Assembly: GCA_903831455.1 (NCBI GenBank)
Contig: CAIKXV010000047.1
Location: 1-64,000 of the forward strand
DNA: 64,000 nucleotides
Reading direction: 5' to 3'
DNA from: an uncultured Pseudomonadota bacterium
GTDB lineage: Bacteria; Pseudomonadota; Gammaproteobacteria; Burkholderiales; CAIKXV01
Position numbers and translations under genes: made by a program. Shown here one piece after another: positions 62,294 to 64,000 of this stretch. A model generated the notes under the pieces. That model searched no databases and was not told the DNA's origin. It was given only the letters and a program-made list of their open reading frames with translations. Within the stretch, counting starts at the first letter, position 1. The number at the start of each line of letters is the position of its first letter.

Positions 62294-63061
62294 TCAGGCC
62301 ACCTGCAGCCAGCCGATACCCTCGTCGCTCGCCGCCTGGATGTCCTCGGGGCGAGCACCGAGCACGGCGGCCCATGCGGCCCTTGCCCGCTCCGGCGTGT
62401 TGTTCCGGATCGAGAGGTGCGCGGCAACCAGGTGGCGAAGCCGTGGGCCGGCCACCTGCCCGAGGAAGGCGGCGGATGCGTCGTTCGACAGGTGCCCGAA
62501 CGGTCCGCCCACCCGCTGCTTGAGGAAGTCGGGGTAGTTCCCTCGCCACAGCATGTCCGTGTCGTGGTTCGCCTCGAGCACCAGCGCGTCCAGGTCCTGG
62601 CACGCGGCCGCAAGGTGGGGCGTTCCCGACCCCAGGTCGGTCACGATGGCCATCCGCGCGCGACCATCGTCGAACACGTACTGCACGGGCTCGCGCGCAT
62701 CGTGTGGAACCGGCACTGGCCGCACGCCGATGTCGCCGATCACCAGCGGCTCATCGGCCGCCAGCTCGGCGAGGCGGCCCGCAGGCAGGTCGAGGTAGGC
62801 GCCGCTGGCACGGGCCGTGCCCCAGGTCGCGTAGACCTTGGCCTCGCAGCGCCGCAGGAACGGCAGCACCGTGCCCACGTGGTCCTCGTGCTCGTGCGTG
62901 ACCAGCAGCGCACTCACCGACTCGGGCTCGATACCCGCGGCCTGCATCCGTGCGACGAGGCGACGGGGCGCGACTCCGCAGTCGACCAGTAGTCGCGTCG
63001 AGCCCGATTCGACGAGCCAGGCATTGCCGGTGCTGCCGCTGCCCAGCGAGCAGAAGCGCAC
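62294..63061 (-). CDS. MBL-fold metallohydrolase (YycJ/WalJ-like)
   Basis: VRFCSLGSGSTGNAWLVESGSTRLLVDCG; LLVTHEHEDHVG; GTG start inferred. Confidence 0.9.
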   Translation of the reverse strand: MRFCSLGSGSTGNAWLVESGSTRLLVDCGVAPRRLVARMQAAGIEPESVSALLVTHEHEDHVGTVLPFLRRCEAKVYATWGTARASGAYLDLPAGRLAELAADEPLVIGDIGVRPVPVPHDAREPVQYVFDDGRARMAIVTDLGSGTPHLAAACQDLDALVLEANHDTDMLWRGNYPDFLKQRVGGPFGHLSNDASAAFLGQVAGPRLRHLVAAHLSIRNNTPERARAAWAAVLGARPEDIQAASDEGIGWLQVA

Positions 63062-63074
63062 GGCCCGGGACGTC

Positions 63075-64000
63075 CTAGCGCAGTTGTTCGTGCAGCAGCC
63101 CGAGAATGCGCTGCGCGGTCTCGGAGCGATCGACGGCCCCCTCGGCCCCGAGCACGCGCACGCGGGTGCTCTCGGCGTCCGCTCGGGCGAGTTCGAGCCT
63201 GAATCGTTCGGCCTTGATCGCCGTCGAACTGTTGTCGCGCCAGAACGCCAGGCGCGAGAGCGCTCCCCCGCGATCCTTGCGCTCGGCATCCGCATCCGCG
63301 TAGCGCACGAAATACAGCCCTTTCGATCGATCACGATCCTCGACCGCGAAACCGAGTCGATCGAGCGACAGCCCGACCCGCCGCCAGGCCCGGTCGAAGT
63401 CATCGATCACGACGAGCGACGGGGCACCGTCGGGAGCCTTCTCCAGCCGCGCGAGGGCGCTGGCCGGTTTGGCCACCGCCGCCCGGGCCACCGCCTCCGG
63501 TGCGCCGAAGCGCACCATGATCCGGCGCAGCATCTCGGCTTCGAGTTCCGGGTCGCTGGGGCGCGGCTGCCACATGAAGCGATCGACGTTGGTGGCGACC
63601 TGCACTTCCTCCAGGCCGCGATGGCTGACGTACACCTCGGTCGTCTTGCCATCGGCGCCGCGCTCGAGACGCGCCCGGAAGCGATCGCGGATGCCCGAGG
63701 AGCGGACGCTCGCGAGGATGCGGTCGAACAGCCCGCGGATGCCGCCTTCCGGCACCCGGGGACGCGTCTCGGCCCACTCCGTCTCCATCACCCCGGCCTC
63801 CGGGAGTTCGGTGGCGATCACGAAGCCGGCCTCGACCCAGAAGTCGCGCACCACCGGCCAGACCTTCTCGGGTGGTCCGGGCAGCACCAGCCAGCGCTCG
63901 CTGCCCGCGCGATCGATCCGGGCCTGCTCGACCACCGGCAGGAGCCCACCTTCACCGGGCTTGGCCTTGGTCTGCCGCTGCCGGTCGAACTCGGAGAACG
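63075..64000 (-). CDS. bamC: Outer membrane assembly lipoprotein BamC, 5' end truncated by the window edge
   Basis: GGLLPVVEQARIDRAGSERWLVLPGPPEKVWPVVRDFWVEAGF...METEWAE; reading frame stays open upstream to 64000. Confidence 0.88.
   Translation of the reverse strand, partial: FSEFDRQRQTKAKPGEGGLLPVVEQARIDRAGSERWLVLPGPPEKVWPVVRDFWVEAGFVIATELPEAGVMETEWAETRPRVPEGGIRGLFDRILASVRSSGIRDRFRARLERGADGKTTEVYVSHRGLEEVQVATNVDRFMWQPRPSDPELEAEMLRRIMVRFGAPEAVARAAVAKPASALARLEKAPDGAPSLVVIDDFDRAWRRVGLSLDRLGFAVEDRDRSKGLYFVRYADADAERKDRGGALSRLAFWRDNSSTAIKAERFRLELARADAESTRVRVLGAEGAVDRSETAQRILGLLHEQLR

Overview
High-GC (~70%) chromosomal window, probably betaproteobacterial by gene content and order (inference). 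It carries about 58 protein-coding genes. I saw no rRNA, tRNA, CRISPR array or mobile element. Left part: acyl-CoA synthetase, radA-alr, lplT, a NUDIX hydrolase and an SDR. From 8958 to 23252 there is a 13-gene co-oriented cluster: allophanate hydrolase (atzF-like), atzG/atzE/atzH-like genes, a three-subunit molybdenum hydroxylase, a peptide/opine-type ABC transporter and an FCD-type GntR regulator. This looks like a candidate catabolic operon for an unidentified N-heterocycle or ureide. Next come fumC, maeB and a Tat-exported sugar dehydrogenase. A hybrid ISC/SUF Fe-S locus follows (iscR, a NifS/IscS-type desulfurase, an A-type carrier, sufBCDS, sufU, nfu, bolA). In it, sufC appears frameshifted at a GC tract, and two regions share a 25/32-identical IscR type-1-like block. 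Then trmJ/suhB, a Bug-family SBP, an aminotransferase with a leaderless SBP-fold protein, hyuAB, two more Bug SBPs, a sterol desaturase, an amidohydrolase plus NitT/TauT-type ABC cluster with a small uncharacterised protein, a TIMP/NTR-like secreted protein, mutS, slyD, bcp, roxA, a Pro/Ala lipoprotein with an intrinsic terminator, an MBL hydrolase and a truncated bamC at the right edge. All calls come from reading the sequence and the ORF track; no searches were run.
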